Below, in pieces: positions 46,832 through 59,818 of a stretch of 64,000 nucleotides of DNA (position 1 is its first letter; the number at the start of each line of letters is the position of its first letter). The notes beneath the pieces are model-generated. The model worked only from the letters and a program-made list of their open reading frames with translations, did no database searches and had not been told where the DNA came from. The stretch comes from Monosiga brevicollis MX1 (Eukaryota; Opisthokonta; Choanoflagellata; Craspedida; Salpingoecidae): contig NW_001865039.1 of assembly GCF_000002865.3 (NCBI RefSeq), positions 1,330,504 through 1,394,503 of the forward strand. The letters are read 5' to 3'. The translations under genes and the position numbers were made by a program.

Positions 46832-47331
46832 CGCGCAGGTGTACAAGACGCACGCGTACGTGCGTGCGCCCAAATCCGCACAACCAGCGCGAGATCACAC
46901 ACAAAAAAAAAGAAAAAAGAAAAAAATTCAAACGAGACACGAAAAAAAAGTTGAAAAAAAACTGCCGCGTTGTCTGTGTGTTGTCAACATCTGTTGTGGT
47001 CGTTTTTGTCAATTCCGTGCATGTAAGCAAATTTCCTGATTCGATGGTGCAAACGTCGCGTTCGTGTTGCTGGCTCGGGCTCCCAATCGATGCTGAAGGC
47101 TGTTGATTGGCAATTTCCAGGGCTGCGCGGTTTTGAATCGTGATTTCTTGAGATCAGTCATATTGACTGGAGCAACGACGACAGGGACGGGAAACTACTT
47201 TCCGTCTGCCCTGTCTCGCAAGAGACGCTCGACGCTGGCTGGGCCTCACTCATACTACCGTGGAGGCCCTCGCGTAGTAAGCGAGAGAGAGAGAACGATT
47301 AGCGGGGGAGCCGGCACGAGGCGAGTCAACC
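46832..47331. promoter_or_regulatory. Divergent intergenic region, glycosyltransferase / sulfotransferase
   Basis: A 500-bp gap between head-to-head start codons of two Golgi-type enzymes, so they may share control elements. A-rich blocks lie at 46905-46935 and 46942-46962, and a GA tract at 47284-47295. No gene seen. Confidence 0.4.
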
Positions 47332-48521
47332 ATGTTTCTCTCGGCTCAGCGAGCAAAGTTCCTTGTGCTAGGCGTCTTCATCCTGTGCAGTGGGTATTTT
47401 TTTGGCTGCATACACAAGGCATCGCCGGTGTACCACACCAGGGACACAGGGCTTCTTCTCCATGGAGCACCTGCACTACACAGCGCACAGCCTACCGAGC
47501 GCGTATCGCAAGCCCGCCAGAACCGTGCTGACCGGGTGAGCTTTGCCGTTTCAAGCATGCACCATTGCTGTTATTGCCCGTTGTTGTTTTCCAGTTTCTC
47601 CGGGGTTCACCGCTTTCTCAAAGCCACCACCACCATCACCACCGACGCACTCACCCGAGATGCTCATTGTGTACCAAAACCAAGGCTACTGCCACTTCCA
47701 TCGCCCAATCCCTGACCGAGGTGCCCACTACGTCCCCCGCCCCCTTGTTGTTTGCATTTTCTAGTCTGCCGAGTGCGGGCAGCAATGCTGCCTGCCTAAA
47801 TCCCATGACCTGGAGCACGCAGCCCTTGCTGCTGATGCATTGCGCTTTCGTCAACGACGGTCCAAGCGTATCTCCTATATCAAGACGCATAAGACGGCGA
47901 GCAGCACGCTTGGTAGCATCTTGTTTCGGCTAGCGGGGCGCTACAACCTCACGGTTTACAAGAGTCCCACCCACGGGCTGCGTCTCTCCTACTTTAACAA
48001 TCGCACCATTCCCGCGGACATTGCTCTGCATCATTGGGCTGGCGTCATTGGCCATTTGGGAAACTTTGAGCGCTGGCGAGAAGCGCATGCTTGGTACCAA
48101 CGTGTCAATCCCGACGCCGATTTTGTGACCATCCTCCGTGAACCCCTGTCCCATTATGTCTCATACTTTTATTTCTACAATGAGCCGAATGGAGGGCCTC
48201 AAAACACCCTTGAAGCTGCAGTGGCTGCAGGTCGCAACCGCGACATTTTGGCCCGGGATTTTGCCGTCATCACTCCAGCCGATGCCCAAGAATTCGAGGC
48301 GCGCTATTGGCCTGACTTCCGAACCGTCCTTCTCTCGGACCGCATGACTGAGAGCCTTGTGGTCCTGGCAGCCGAATGGGGCTGGTAAGCTCACCTCAAT
48401 TTGATGGTTGTTGTGGTTGCTGCTGCTGTTGCCGTTTTTGTTATTGTTGCTTTTTCTGTGTTACCACAATCTTGGGGCTTGCCCATCGCAGAAATCTGCT
48501 CTTCCCTAACCCGTGGCTGCT

Positions 48522-48554
<33 letters not shown>

Positions 48555-49099
48555 GGAGTTTGTGGGATGTTGCCTACGTCAAGCTGCTGGATAGCCATTC
48601 TTCGGCAGGCTCCAAGCGCTGGGATGGCAAACCCATCAAGCCCACGCCTCGGCTCAAAGACTTGTCACCAGATCTGGTGCAGCAAATTAGCACGCTCACA
48701 GAGGTATGAACCCGCAAAGGCCATACATACACACACAAACATACACACACGCACGTCAACGCCATTGCATCTGATCACGCTTGAGCGCTCATCGCACTAC
48801 CTGGGTCTTGATACACCGCGTGCGGCACATATGTGTAGTTGGACCAACGTCTATATCAGCTGGCTGTTGAACAGCTGGAGCGCAAGCTCCACGTCTTGGG
48901 TACCGAGGTTGCGACCTTGGCCGCTGACCGCCTGAATGCGGTGAATCGCGCCTTGTCGCAATTCTGCTCGTGCACTGACTTGGGTCCTCCAGAGCGGGCC
49001 TACTGCAAGTGGCTGGCTTTGACTGACATGCAGTACGAGGGCCGAATCAGCGCCAGTGGTCGGGTCGAGCCCAAGTCTCTCCCCTTCCTGCCGCAGTAA
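47332..49099 (+). CDS. Gal3ST-like galactose 3-O-sulfotransferase
   Basis: Golgi sulfotransferase that would move sulfate from PAPS to a galactose-containing glycan. Exons 47332-47535, 47765-48384, 48556-48703 and 48839-49099 sum to 1,233 nt, or 410 residues, close to animal Gal3STs. A type II signal anchor lies at about residues 9-28 (FLVLGVFILCSGYFFG). The 5'-phosphosulfate loop is KTHKTASST (about 108-116) followed by ILFRLAGRYNLTV, matching Gal3ST closely. The 3'-phosphate segment is LREPLSHYVSYF (about 193). The C-terminal exon contains CSC and CKW cysteines. A possible extra exon between 47594 and 47717 was considered but is not needed. The gene lies just upstream of MGAT4 on the same strand. 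Confidence 0.88.
48532..48554 (+). repeat. (CA)n tract forming the 3' splice site of intron 2
   Basis: The CA run ends directly in the CAG acceptor used for the exon at 48556 of the sulfotransferase gene. In place of a pyrimidine tract the intron end is a CA microsatellite. Confidence 0.8.
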
Positions 49100-49672
49100 C
49101 CCGCGTTCTCTGCGCAATCGCTGCATGCAACACCGTTGATGTTCTTGTCCCTTGGGCTCCTGACGTCCAAGTGAGAGACGGACAACCATATTGAAGCCAT
49201 TCCCCGTTCCCAATCGAGTTGAGAATCAAGGTCCTTCGACCACTCTTGTAATTGGGCGATCATCAAACAAGATATTGTTCAGGGAGTGAGGAGAAAGGAA
49301 CATGTGAGGGTGGTGTCATTTATTGCTGACAACATCGCAGTTATTGTAGAACTGTTAAGCTGCTCAATGATAGTAATGGTATTTTGAATAGAACTTGCTG
49401 CTGGTGTTGATGTTGTGGTGGTGGGTGGTGCGACCTGCTGCTGCATCTGACCCTCGGTGCCCCTGCCGTCCGGCGCACGGGTACGGGCAGCCAGCCAATA
49501 GCCAGCTGCCTGAAAGGGCTGTTTTCTGCTAGCTGCTGTGACAGACGATCTGTTGCTCGCGCCCGTGCTTGACATCAGATTCAGACATGGAGGGGCCTGA
49601 GGCCCATCAGCACACGTGTCCACAATAGAGCCTGCCGCTCAGCTCCGTCTAACGGGCTGACAGTCATCAACC
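49100..49672. other. Intergenic stretch, sulfotransferase / MGAT4
   Basis: This 573-bp gap holds the sulfotransferase 3' UTR and the MGAT4 promoter. It has GTT/GGT-rich repeats near 49400-49440. Minus-strand open frames here look like chance. Confidence 0.45.
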
Positions 49673-52444
49673 ATGGGCCGGTCCCGGCTGCGGGTCTCGC
49701 ACCTGCTTGTGGGTGTGCTATCTTTGCTCTTTCTGGCCAGCCTGTGGGATCTACGCCTGCGTCTTCAAGCCACATCAAACGTGGCCAGCATCAACGTGAA
49801 CGCCCCGCGACCGGTTCCTTTCCTGCCTTTTGCTCAAGAGCTGCAGCGACTGCCCGTTGCACTACTTGATGCGACCAAACCTCGTATGTATTCTGCTCTT
49901 CCTGCGCATTCCATAAAAAAACGCCCATCATGCATGGACCGACCCCCTACCTTGTCTGCTTTGCCCCTTGCTGCGTCTGCTCCTCGCCTGTCTCATGGAC
50001 CCCATGGGGCCTTGTGGCGCGCTGCGTGCTGATAGGGCGATTGGTAATCGGAGTGCCATCAATGCGTCGGGCTGGATCTGGAAGCCGCTATCTTACTCAG
50101 ACCCTCGAGTCCCTCTTCAAGCATCGTAGCTCCGAGTATGAGGACAAGGTCCTGTTTGTAGTTCTGCTCAGCGACATCTCCGCCTCTGACCGGGCTCAGG
50201 TATCGTCCGCGTGCTCTTTTCTTCCCTCTCGCTTTCCGTGTAGGGAGGAGGCCCCCACAACCCATCCTTGAGGACTGTTTGCCCCCGCTTTCTTTTTTTG
50301 CGAAACTTGTTGGTCTAATGCGTGTTGCGCCGGATACGCTGGACCCTCCGACTTGATAACTGGAACTCATAGACTCAACACGAACTTCGGACGAACTTTG
50401 CCCGCGAGCTCGAACGCGATTCTCTGCGCATCCTAGAGGCGCCGATAGACAGCTACCCCCAGGACCTTGGTGCCGAGCCCTATGCGTTCAACGACACAAC
50501 GGTTTGTTGGGCCTGGCAATCTGCTCGGTTGTTGGGTGCAACCAATGTGCTCAGCGGCTTGTCTCCACTGAGCCTGTATCCATCGTATTAGGAACGGGCT
50601 GGCTGGCGCCAAAAACAATGTTTGGACTACGCTTACCTCCTAAGTTATGCGCACAACTTGGGCGAGTATTATTTGCAGGTGGGCCCCTCGCCTGGTTCAG
50701 GCACTGAACGACACTAGGCCTTCCCTAACGGCACCATGATGCTTCGTGATGGCACGGTCTCATGCCTGTCATCTGTCTTGGTCAGCTGGAAGACGATGTT
50801 TTTACAGTGCCCGAGTATCTTGAGGCCATCTTTGACTTTGCACAGCTATATCGCAAGGTGAGAGCTCTTTCACCTTTGAAAGTGCCGGACTTTTGCTCGG
50901 TCTGCATTCTTTCTCTCGCCAAACATAGCCCTCATACAGCATAATGACAGGAGCCGTGGACGGTGCTCGAGTTCTCCATGCTTGGCTTCATTGGACGCTT
51001 AATGCATTCGCGTGATCTTCCTCAACTGGCTCGTCTATTTCAGGTTTGGTCATATGGTCATTTGGGCTCCGCTTGAGGGTAGCATCATTGCTCTTACGCC
51101 CTTGAGCTTTGCAAACACTTGCCTCACCGATAGTCTCACCTGCTCACCTGAAAATAGGAGTATTATCTCTACCAGCCCGTGGACTTGTTGTTGGGCTACT
51201 TTCAACTCTTGACCCGCTCGAAGGTGCGTCAGCTCGTGCTTTGGAGCTTCCAAGACGTGCATCGTGCCTTCATCGGGAATGGCGTAGCAGTGGCCCTCAG
51301 TGATGTTTTGACTCTTTGCAAAAGGCCTATGTGCATGTCCACTTTCCCACGCTGTTTCAGCATGCAGGCTTCAACTCGTCTCTCTCGGGCAAATATCAGC
51401 CACTGACGGTCAGTCAGGGAACGGTCGTGTGACACGAGTGTCCCACCAGCTTTAGCTGTGCCGTGCCTGTCGCCGACCTGTCACGAGAGAATCTGGCAAC
51501 TTGGGCCTCCTCACTCTGTCTTCGCATCTGCATCGCACACCTGGCTCCGACTCGACCTCTCAGGATCCCATGTTCATGGGCAGTGCTGAGCGCAAGCGTT
51601 ATGCCTCTACTAATCCCCCAGCTGGTCTGTATTGTCCAAAGCAGCGTGCCACTGAGATTGGCACCAATTCATGAAGCCTGTGCCTTTTTGCAGTTGTTTC
51701 CTCAAGCATGGCCGTGTGGAGCGAGAACTTTGGCCCCTCAGCCTGTTATGGCTCGCAAGCAGGGTATGGTGCACCCCTCGTGTTGCAACGCACATCTGCA
51801 ACAGGTTAACGTATCGGCATGCACCCTGGTTTGCGCTCGCATAGGTCGTTCTGGGCAGCGGGTGTTCGTGCAAATGACCATGTCACGCTGTCCTTTCCCC
51901 AACCCATGTCCATTCATCAAGTGGTGAGAATCGCAGGAGTCCACAGCTCGAATGCTGGCGCTGCATGGTGCACCTGCGACTGCCTCTTCGTTGATCTGCA
52001 AACCCGTATTCTCACCCGCATCTGTCCGCCTAGTTCGTGGACACTGGAAGCGATGCCGGCGCGCTCGGTGCGTCGGACACGCTGCACTCTGGTCTGTACC
52101 CCGCGACCCTGTCGGACTTTTGAAGCTTGGGCCGCCTCCAGTGCTGAGTGCAATGTGCTAACCTGCCCTTCCTTTCCCCGTTCCAGGGGTACTCGAATGC
52201 CAGCTGCCAGGACAGACAGCGTATCGGCATCTAGCCGATGTTAATCACGGTCGCATCAGGGTACGTAGAGAAGTCCCTTGACTTACGACCAAAGCCCCCT
52301 GCGCCTGCCCTTAATGCCGACTTTGTCGATCTTGCAGTATGCGGCAGCTGCTGGTATGGGATTGAAATGTGCTTCGCTACGCCTCAGAGCCACGGTTGGT
52401 CAGCACACCTGGCTGAAGATCCGCGAGATTGCTGTATGGACCTG
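49673..52444 (+). CDS. MGAT4-like N-acetylglucosaminyltransferase IV (GnT-IV)
   Basis: GnT-IV adds a beta-1,4-GlcNAc to the alpha-1,3 mannose arm of N-glycans in the Golgi (GT54). The start MGRSRLRVSHLLVGV at 49673 gives a type II anchor (about residues 9-27). The family opening VIGVPSMRR...YLTQTLESL is at about 50040-50120. The block RAGWRQKQCLDYAYLLSYA (about 50595) and the metal-binding LQLEDDV (about 50785-50800) are near-diagnostic. They are followed by WTVLEFSMLGFIGRL (about 50960), YQPVDLLLGYF (about 51175) and LFQHAGFNSSLSGKYQPLT (about 51350), all in MGAT4 order. The C-terminal beta-rich domain is spread over several small exons and ends at 52444 with REIAVWT, resembling the animal C-terminus. 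At least ten exons; the last few joins are provisional. Confidence 0.88.
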
Positions 52445-53162
52445 AGTCGCGAGAACGAATTACAGGTCACGCAGGAACTGTTTTGAGAGTCGTTGCTGTT
52501 GTTGTTTTATAATTATGAATTAAGCGATAATTTACAGCTGTATTTTTTTTACCATTTTCCAAATTTTCGGTGGGGGCATGCCGCCACTCGTGTGAAGAAC
52601 CGAGGACCAGACACGAAAGGCGTAGAGGATGTCTCGTCTTCTTTGTGCCGTTTTCTCATTCTGACCAAGTTAGACGCTTGTCCATTTCGCTCGCATTGGC
52701 TTCTGTTCCAACGTCCGAAATTTGTCGATTCACAGCAAAATTGTTTTTTTTTATCTCATAAAACGCTACTCACAACAAGCCTCATCAGGCTTCCATAATG
52801 CGCGCCGCGGTCGTGTGTCGTCATTGTGGCGTTTAGAGAAAGACTTGTAACGAAAGAGCGACATCAATTAAAAAAGAGTTTGGCAGAGCAGTGCTCAGCC
52901 TCACACGGGAGAAAAAGGTTCATTCGTTCAAGATGAGCCTCAGAAGGAGCTCGGTCGATACGGCACACACAGAGACTCACTGGCACAGCCATGATATTTG
53001 TTTTGATTAAGTATATCTAGTCATTATCGAGGGGATCGCACTATGACGTGTTCAAGCACGCGCACACGCTTGGCGTGTGAGGCACATCGACAAGTCTGCG
53101 ACTCGTGGGCACGGGCCTGTCCTCGGGACGAGCGGAGAGGGTTTGACGAGCATCCAAAAAGC
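52445..53162. other. Convergent 3' region, MGAT4 / sulfatase
   Basis: This 718-bp gap lies between converging stop codons. It is AT-rich from 52490 to 52560 and has short T and A runs (52546-52551, 52744-52752, 52868-52876). I see no gene. Confidence 0.5.
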
Positions 53163-55574
53163 CTAACTCGAGGCTGGTGCGGTCAGGTTGCGCGCCAGCT
53201 CGAGTGCTGGCATGGTTTTGTCGCAATTGGCGGCAAACTGGACGTTGGCTTCAAGGCAGACTTGGCTGTTGCACACATCGATAGGATGCCAGTTCTGGGG
53301 CGTGGTAGTGCAAGCTGGGAAGCGAGCAAAGACTGTCTGCGAGTTGGGTTCGCCACAAATGGTGTAGGTGGGAAGCGAACCCAGCGCGTTTTGATCGGGG
53401 ACTGGAGTAATGGTGGCCAAGTGGGCCTCCTTGGCTGCCGTCAAGACGCCCAGAGTGGCCCCGTACTCCTCTGTCCAAGCCGTCAGAGGGGTCGTCTCAC
53501 CGGGATCCGCGGTCAGATTGAACACGAGGGGGGGCTCTTGAGGACCATCAGCCCAAGGCTGACTTGTGGTGGAGGCGGTGGCCCAGTACACTTTCATGTC
53601 TCCACAGCGCACAGCGTAGAGCTCGCCCGAGGCATTGGCAGCCACGGCATTGTGGTAGAACATGATGCATTCGTGGCCCTTGGCCCCTTCCTTGCCCAGC
53701 AGGACATCCGAGAGGTCGATGCCGTCATACACTCGGTCGCTGGGCAGAGGCACTCCGGCAAAGTGCATGAGGGTGGGGTAGATGTCGGCGGTGGACGTGA
53801 GCTCGTGGGAGACTTGGTTGCCCTTGATCATGCCGGGCCAGTGGGCCAGAGCGGGGACCTTGAAGCCGCCTTCCCACATGCTGGCCTTGCCGTCGCGCAG
53901 CACACCGTTTCCGGCACCATCTTGCAGCAGCGGAGCACCGTTGTCGCTAAAAGAGCGCAGAGGCACACACACGCACGGTCATTGGCCGATGATGAGCATG
54001 TGGCAGAGCGACAAGCGTTATTTATCCTGAGTTATGAGGCAATGCAAACTCCAGCGGAAAGGCTCAAGAGGAGCAAAGCGACAACGCCCGGTTTGCACTG
54101 AACACTGAACCAACCTGGTGAAGAAAGTAAGCGTGTCATTTTCCAGACCCAGTTTTTCGAGATAGCTCATGATCCGGCCAATGGCCCAATCCATCTCCTG
54201 GACGGCATCACCCCTGTCAAATTGAGCAAAGACCAAAGACAAGCGAGGATGAGCGTGTACGCGGGCCATGTAAGACACATGCGTGTGAAGCTTTCGATGG
54301 AGACGGCTGCACACGTACACAGCACCCTGCTCTGACGAGCCACAGAACTTGGGGCTGCACGAATTGGGTGCATGCACGTGATTAAAGGGAAGATAGAGGA
54401 AGAAGGGGGTGTCGCTTTCGTGACTGCGCTTGATAAAGTCGGTGGCGCGCTCGATATAGCGGTGGACAAGATTGCTGAGAGCCACTGGTTGTTCAATGAC
54501 ATCGGTGCCGTCAAGCAAAGGTAGAGGGACAGGCTGGTACGGCTCGACGGGTTGCAAATTGTTGAGGAACCAAAAGGAGAGGCCCATGTCTTGGCTAAAG
54601 GGGATGCCAAGGTACTCGTCAAAGCCCTGGTTGGTGGGCAAGAAGATTTCGCGTTGGCCCAAGTGCCACTGTGACGCATTTTGCAAGGCCAGGGCAGAAT
54701 GGGTTAGCACCTGAGCGAGGAGTCGCGAGTCTGCACATGCGTGTGGTGGCGAGCCGCATATTGTGATGTCGTGTCGTGTCGATTGACGCGTACCTTGCCA
54801 ATGGCGGCAGTTGCGTAGCCCGCTTCCTTCAAAGCCTCGGCCATGGTCGTTTCGTTCAAGGGCAGACCACCGACAGCCTGGGCGCTAAAGACCATGCTGT
54901 CCAGGTTAAGGCCCGGGGCGTTGGGGGCATAGGTCTAGTCATCAGGAAGTAACATCAACAAGAACGGATCAACCATCAGCGAGGAGCGGCGTTGGCATGG
55001 TACAAGGGCCGAGATGGCGTATGTGAGGACGGGGGCTACGGGTAGATGCTCGAAGATAAGGCACGCACCCCAGGAGCGATTCCAATGCCAGAGCGCACAC
55101 TGTAGCGGCCTGTCATCATGCTGGCGCGACTGGGGCTGCATACCTATGGATAGCATTGTGCCAGTGAAAGCAAATGCAAGGTTAGGTTATGCCGCGTTTG
55201 AGGAGACGCGAGTGCACGGAGCGGGGTATAAAGGCTAAAGGCTGCGCGAGTCAACCTACGTGGAAGGTCGAGTACCACTGGGTGAAGGTCATGCCAGAGG
55301 CTGCCAGCTTCTCCAGATGTGGGGTAAGGATGGTGCCGTTCTCTCCGGAGAAAGCACCCTTGACGCTGGGCAGACGAATTTGATCGTAGCCGAGATCATC
55401 TGCCAGTGATCAAGTCGGGTGGGATGAGCGCACTCAAGCTCGGGATTGGTTGGCAAGAGGAGGCGGGCCCATACCGGCGAAGAAGACGATAAAGTTGGGA
55501 CGCTTGGCGAAGGCTTGGTGGGCAGCCAAGAGCAGGCAGCCCAAGAGTGGGACCAGGCGGCTGATGGGCGCCAT
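53163..55574 (-). CDS. Sulfatase (arylsulfatase A/GALNS-like), secreted or lysosomal
   Basis: Type I sulfatase that hydrolyses sulfate esters. The ATG at 55574 begins a signal peptide (LVPLLGCLLLAAHQAFA), after which RPNFIVFFA joins across an intron to DDLGYD, the metal-binding Asp pair. The active-site sequence CSPSRASMMTGR (about 55120-55150) contains the Cys converted to formylglycine. FSDNGAP (about 53930-53950) supplies further metal ligands, then WEGGFKVPALAHWPG carries the sulfate-binding Lys. The substrate-side region has HVHAPN and several NxS/T sites. Exons are at about 55574-55475, 55405-55262, 55140-55072, 54930-54796, 54710-54310, 54215-54115 and 53945-53163. All key catalytic residues seen are intact. 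Closest general resemblance is to arylsulfatase A and GALNS; the substrate cannot be told. It lies tail to tail with MGAT4. Confidence 0.85.
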
Positions 55575-56349
55575 GGCGCTTGGTGGCGGAGATGGAAACC
55601 GGCGGGCGCCGCGCTTGAATGGAGCTGAGGGAGGTGATGTTGGGTTGGAAGTGAATATGGCAAATGCCTGAGAATGGGTCCACGTTCACGGCAATGGCCA
55701 GTCGGTCTGGGGAGGCGTGATGTCGGACGAGCAGGGTTAAGGTGTGGAAGGCGATGTCTTGAGCACGGGGGAGGAGGGCCCTGCGGCTTCTACAAATTGT
55801 CCTCTAGTCGGCGTGCGCAATCAGCGACAGCACAATCGGCGCTGCGAGCAGGAGGGAAAGGATCTTGGGCCGATCGTAGGTTCTGCGAGATGTCCGACGA
55901 TGTGTGAGGTGCCAGGCCAAATCCAGGCCGATGGGGATTGACGCTGGTGCTCAAGTCAAGAGAGAAGGAGAGGACAACACTTCACGAACGGGCAGCGGGC
56001 ACACCAGGGTTAACAGTGCTGTGTTTGAGCAGGTCAAAGTGACCAACAAGCATGGAAAATGCGAGGAGGGGAGCAGTCAGTACGGCTCCATCGATGTCAC
56101 ACTTGCAAGGCTGATTTAGGACGACTGCACTGGCAAGTTCCCTGTGTTGTTTTGAAGGCCGTGTGGGCAGTGCAGTGGACATGTGTGATGACGCGGTGCC
56201 AAGACATTTGACAGCACAACTCTGAATGTGTGTGTGTGTGTTTGCGATGCTCGAAAGACCCTTCGATACGTGTGCATGGTCGCGGTCGCGCATGCGCAAG
56301 ATTTGAATGTCAGACAACCATGAGAGACACGGGAGAGAAAGAACGAGAG

Positions 56350-56380
<31 letters not shown>

Positions 56381-57394
56381 GAGAGAGAAAGAGAAGCCAC
56401 TGAAGAGTTACAAGAGAGAACAAGACTGTGTGATAAAGACACAGAGAGATAAAAGCGAAACAAAGCGACTTTCGAAAAGGCTACTGCCGTTTCACATCTG
56501 GAGCTCTTTCTGAGTGTCAGTGTGTGTATGTGTGTGTGGGGACATGTACAGATATCGGGTGCATTTGTTTGTGAGTGTATTGCCAAGGGGGACTGGAGCG
56601 CTCTGCTTTTCCACATACCGGCTGCGGCGGCTTGATGATAGGGGGTAGGGGCGGGCAGGGCACCAATGTGGCAATGGTCGGCAGTCACTTTGAGCAGACG
56701 GCAGGGAATGGTGAGGAACGGCAGTGCAGCGCAAACATCCAACCACGGCAGAGTGGTCTTGCTGTTGCAACAAGTCGAAAAATGACAGCTCGGAACCGAG
56801 TATCAGTGGTGGGCGGGCAAACCAAAACAAACCTTGTGGCCGTGGACGTGTTTTGCTCGGCAGGCTGGATGTACATGTACGGGTACGTACGTGTACACGT
56901 ACCTGTCGCTGTTGCACGAAAACAAACGAGGACCGAGGAAGGCTTTTTATGAACCAAACACAGACGTCAGTGCTTTTCACCCAAACAGAGAGAGGGAGGA
57001 CGGTTGAATTGAAAGCTGAAAGTTCGTTAAGACGGGGTTTTGTTTTGGTTTGGTTTGGCCTGCACTCGACCATAGCAGGACGATGGGGCCCTTGCTGGCA
57101 CCCGCTTGCCAAGAGGGTGCTGCGGGTTGATCGGGGTACTTCAATCGCGAGTGATGTGTGTTTTCAAACCCATCCCCGTTTCGCGCGCTGACCGTGAGCA
57201 GATGGCGCTGCCGTCGGCACAAGGGGCAGGATGGGGTTACCCAATTGTGCCGCGCGGTTCATTTTTGGGGCGGCGGATACCTATGCCCTATTTCTTCACA
57301 CCATCACCAAGTGGTTACAACAGATGTTTTCAACAATCGATCTTGACGTCCATATTTAGCTCAGAGGGGTAATTTGATTTTGTTTACATGTTTG
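55575..57394. other. 1.8-kb gene-free stretch upstream of the sulfatase
   Basis: Both flanking genes are on the minus strand; the stretch holds the sulfatase promoter and the 3' UTR of the CRYZL1-like gene. It contains a GA-rich tract (56333-56395), GT runs near 56228-56242 and 56519-56540, and a TACGTAC-type block near 56875-56900. Open frames here are short and low in complexity. No gene seen. Confidence 0.45.
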
Positions 57395-59436
57395 TCAGCG
57401 GAAGGAGAGCACCAAGCTACCGGGTCCACGATGGGCGTGCGTCAAGTCGCTCCACTGGGCTGCCAACTCTGCTAGGGAGACGGTGCGTTCCAAGTGCGGT
57501 TGTACCAAATCTTGTGCCACCTGCATGAGTGCATGTCAATGATGCCATGAGGGATGAACCAGACAGCTGAGGTTGCCTGGGTCATGGCGATCAAGCACTC
57601 ACAAGTCGCACAATATCCTGAAGCATGTGCAGCAGGTGGCCCTGGAAAGCCGTGCCCTGGGTCCATAAGAAGGGAGAATAATACTGCACGGTAGCTCCTG
57701 CATCCACCAACAGTTCCTCTTCCGCCTCCGTCAACTAACAAACGCGCATCAATCGCATGAGTTACACCACCAAAGATAGACGGGGCAAGCAAGTCGAACA
57801 TGGCAGGCAAGGTGTGGGGTTGAATGGCCTCTAGGTCACGAGCGCTATGTCACGGACAACGCAATATCGGGTAGGCACGTACCCTCAGCCGCTCTTCCAC
57901 CACCAAAACACCACCCACGGCCAGGCAGGCCAGAAGATCGGTCAGAAGGGGCAAGGAGGCACCGCCAGCCCCATCCTCAGGACCATCTTCCTCGCTCTCC
58001 AGGGTGGTGGCGGAGTCTGAGCGATCCATTGCACCTGGAGCGCGCCGCGTTACATCGCTCTCTCTACGCCACTGCTCGGCAAAGATCACGTTGTATCCCA
58101 GCCCTCCAGTCAGCTCTTGGCTACGATCTGCCAAACTAATCACGCCACCAGTGCAAGTCTAGTGAGATGGCGAGGGTCTGGCGCCCCCCGGCCCTTCCGG
58201 CATATGCTAGAACACAGCACACCTGCCACTGTGCTCCGCCACCGCCACAAGCTGTTTTTGTGAGCTGAGATACAATTTATCCTTGCTAGTTCTTGCGGTC
58301 GCTGTCACCTGTGCCGCACAAAGAAGTCGCACAGTCAGAGGCAGGGTCAGGGTTGCTGGCCGAGTCTTGTCTGGGATCTGCACGTACATGGCCTCCCAAG
58401 CGGGTTGCATATTGGCAGACAAGGTGATGATTGGCACTCGCTCTAAATCACATCATGGGTCGTCAACTGATGAGCGACCCACGTATTTGGCTCGCAGTGT
58501 CGGGGCAGCAGAATGAATGTCATGAGCCTACCCGCGGCAAACAAGGACCTGATCGCCCGCCATGAGCGTGGATCGGTATTGCAGACACGTTAATGCCTTG
58601 AGCAAGCCGCCCGTAGCGGCCACCAAACGCCGCGCATCGACACCCTGTGCAACTGCCACGCAGCTGTTTTTTCCACGGACAGTAGTGTTTCCAGCGTTCA
58701 ATGGGGTCGATGAGGACAGAGCGTGGCCAAAGCGAAGCGCGAAAACAAAACGCAAAACAAACAAACAGACAAACAAACACAAAAACAAAACCAAGAGGTG
58801 ATGCTGCTAGTCGGTTGAATCAATCGACATCTTTCAGGTCCGGGCGGGCCTAAGCATCTCACCGACCTCCATTCTGGGACCAAGCAGTGCTCAGCAAAGG
58901 TGGTAGAGGTGCCGTTGTGTGGCACCAAACCCAAGACCAACTGATCAGCGGGCAGGCGATCTGCATCCACAGCAAGACCGTGCTGCACCACCGTGCCCAC
59001 GACGGCGCCACCCAGCAACACGGGCCGCTGGGCGTCGCCATCTCCTGCAAGCTCGCTCCCCAAGTGGCGCAAAAGGCTCTGAGCCCGAACATGCCAGGAG
59101 CAGATTGGGAGGGGGGGTGAGTCCAGATACAAGTTTGCCAGGCATCCGCCTTCAAGAACAAACCTGATGAGACGGGACATTCACTAGCGCTGCCTTGACC
59201 TATCCACACGCCCAACAAGATGTGAGCATCAGTGGCACATGCGTGGGAGCATGATCCGGGTGTGGCCCGCCAGTATCAAGCTGGTTTTTGATGTTCCAAG
59301 CCGGACGTCAAAGGCAAACCCTCTGATGGTCCTTGAACCGTACCTTGATAAGCACATCATGTGGCTGTGGCACTGGCCATTGCACGTCTTCCACACTGGG
59401 GCCAGCCCCACTGGCATCCAGTTGAAGCTGCTTCAT
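57395..59436 (-). CDS. CRYZL1-like quinone-oxidoreductase-family protein
   Basis: MDR/zeta-crystallin-like protein related to CRYZL1. The start MKQLQLDASG at 59436 is followed by VLIK (donor near 59343) and short exons. PVLLGGAVVGTVVQHG (about 59010-59055) matches the GroES-like fold, and LVLGLVPHNG...FAEHCLVPE (about 58880-58945) matches CRYZL1. AATGGLLKALTCLQY (about 58590-58620) and LMAGDQVLVC lie at the usual Rossmann entry. ELTGGLGYNVIF (about 58085-58110) and LLACLAVGGVLVVEE (about 57900-57940) are family blocks, and the C-terminal exon ends SLVLSFR at 57395. The usual GxGxxG nucleotide loop is not obvious, as is also true of animal CRYZL1, so catalytic activity is uncertain. It differs from its neighbours in having no glycan link. 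A Ser/Asp/Glu-rich insert lies at about 57960-58040. Confidence 0.78.
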
Positions 59437-59701
59437 CTCTCTGGTGCCTGCCCCCCGCCAACTCTGCTGTTGCTGCTCAGCAAGAAAGCGTGTGAGAGAT
59501 CAAAAAAAGAGAGAGTGAGCTCGAGAGAGTGAGAGAGAGAGAGGTAAAGGAGGAAAGAAAAAAGTAGAATTACCACATGTAGATAGAGGGAAGAGAGAAA
59601 GAGAGATATGAAAGAGAAGAAGAGAAAGAAGAAGATAGAAGAGAAGAGAGAGAAGACATAAACCAACAAAGCCACGAAGAAATAGCACAACTACCACATG
59701 T

Positions 59702-59739
<38 letters not shown>

Positions 59740-59783
59740 AGAAGAGAGAAGAGAGAGAAGAGAGAGAGAAGAGAGAAGAGAGA

Positions 59784-59818
<35 letters not shown>

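Noticed and set aside
47594-47717. A possible extra exon in the sulfotransferase gene with a His run
   Set aside because: The flanking exons join in phase 0 without it and give the expected family length of about 410 residues.
53043-54101. A 352-codon plus-strand frame opposite the sulfatase
   Set aside because: It is antisense to the sulfatase exon that carries conserved metal and substrate residues.
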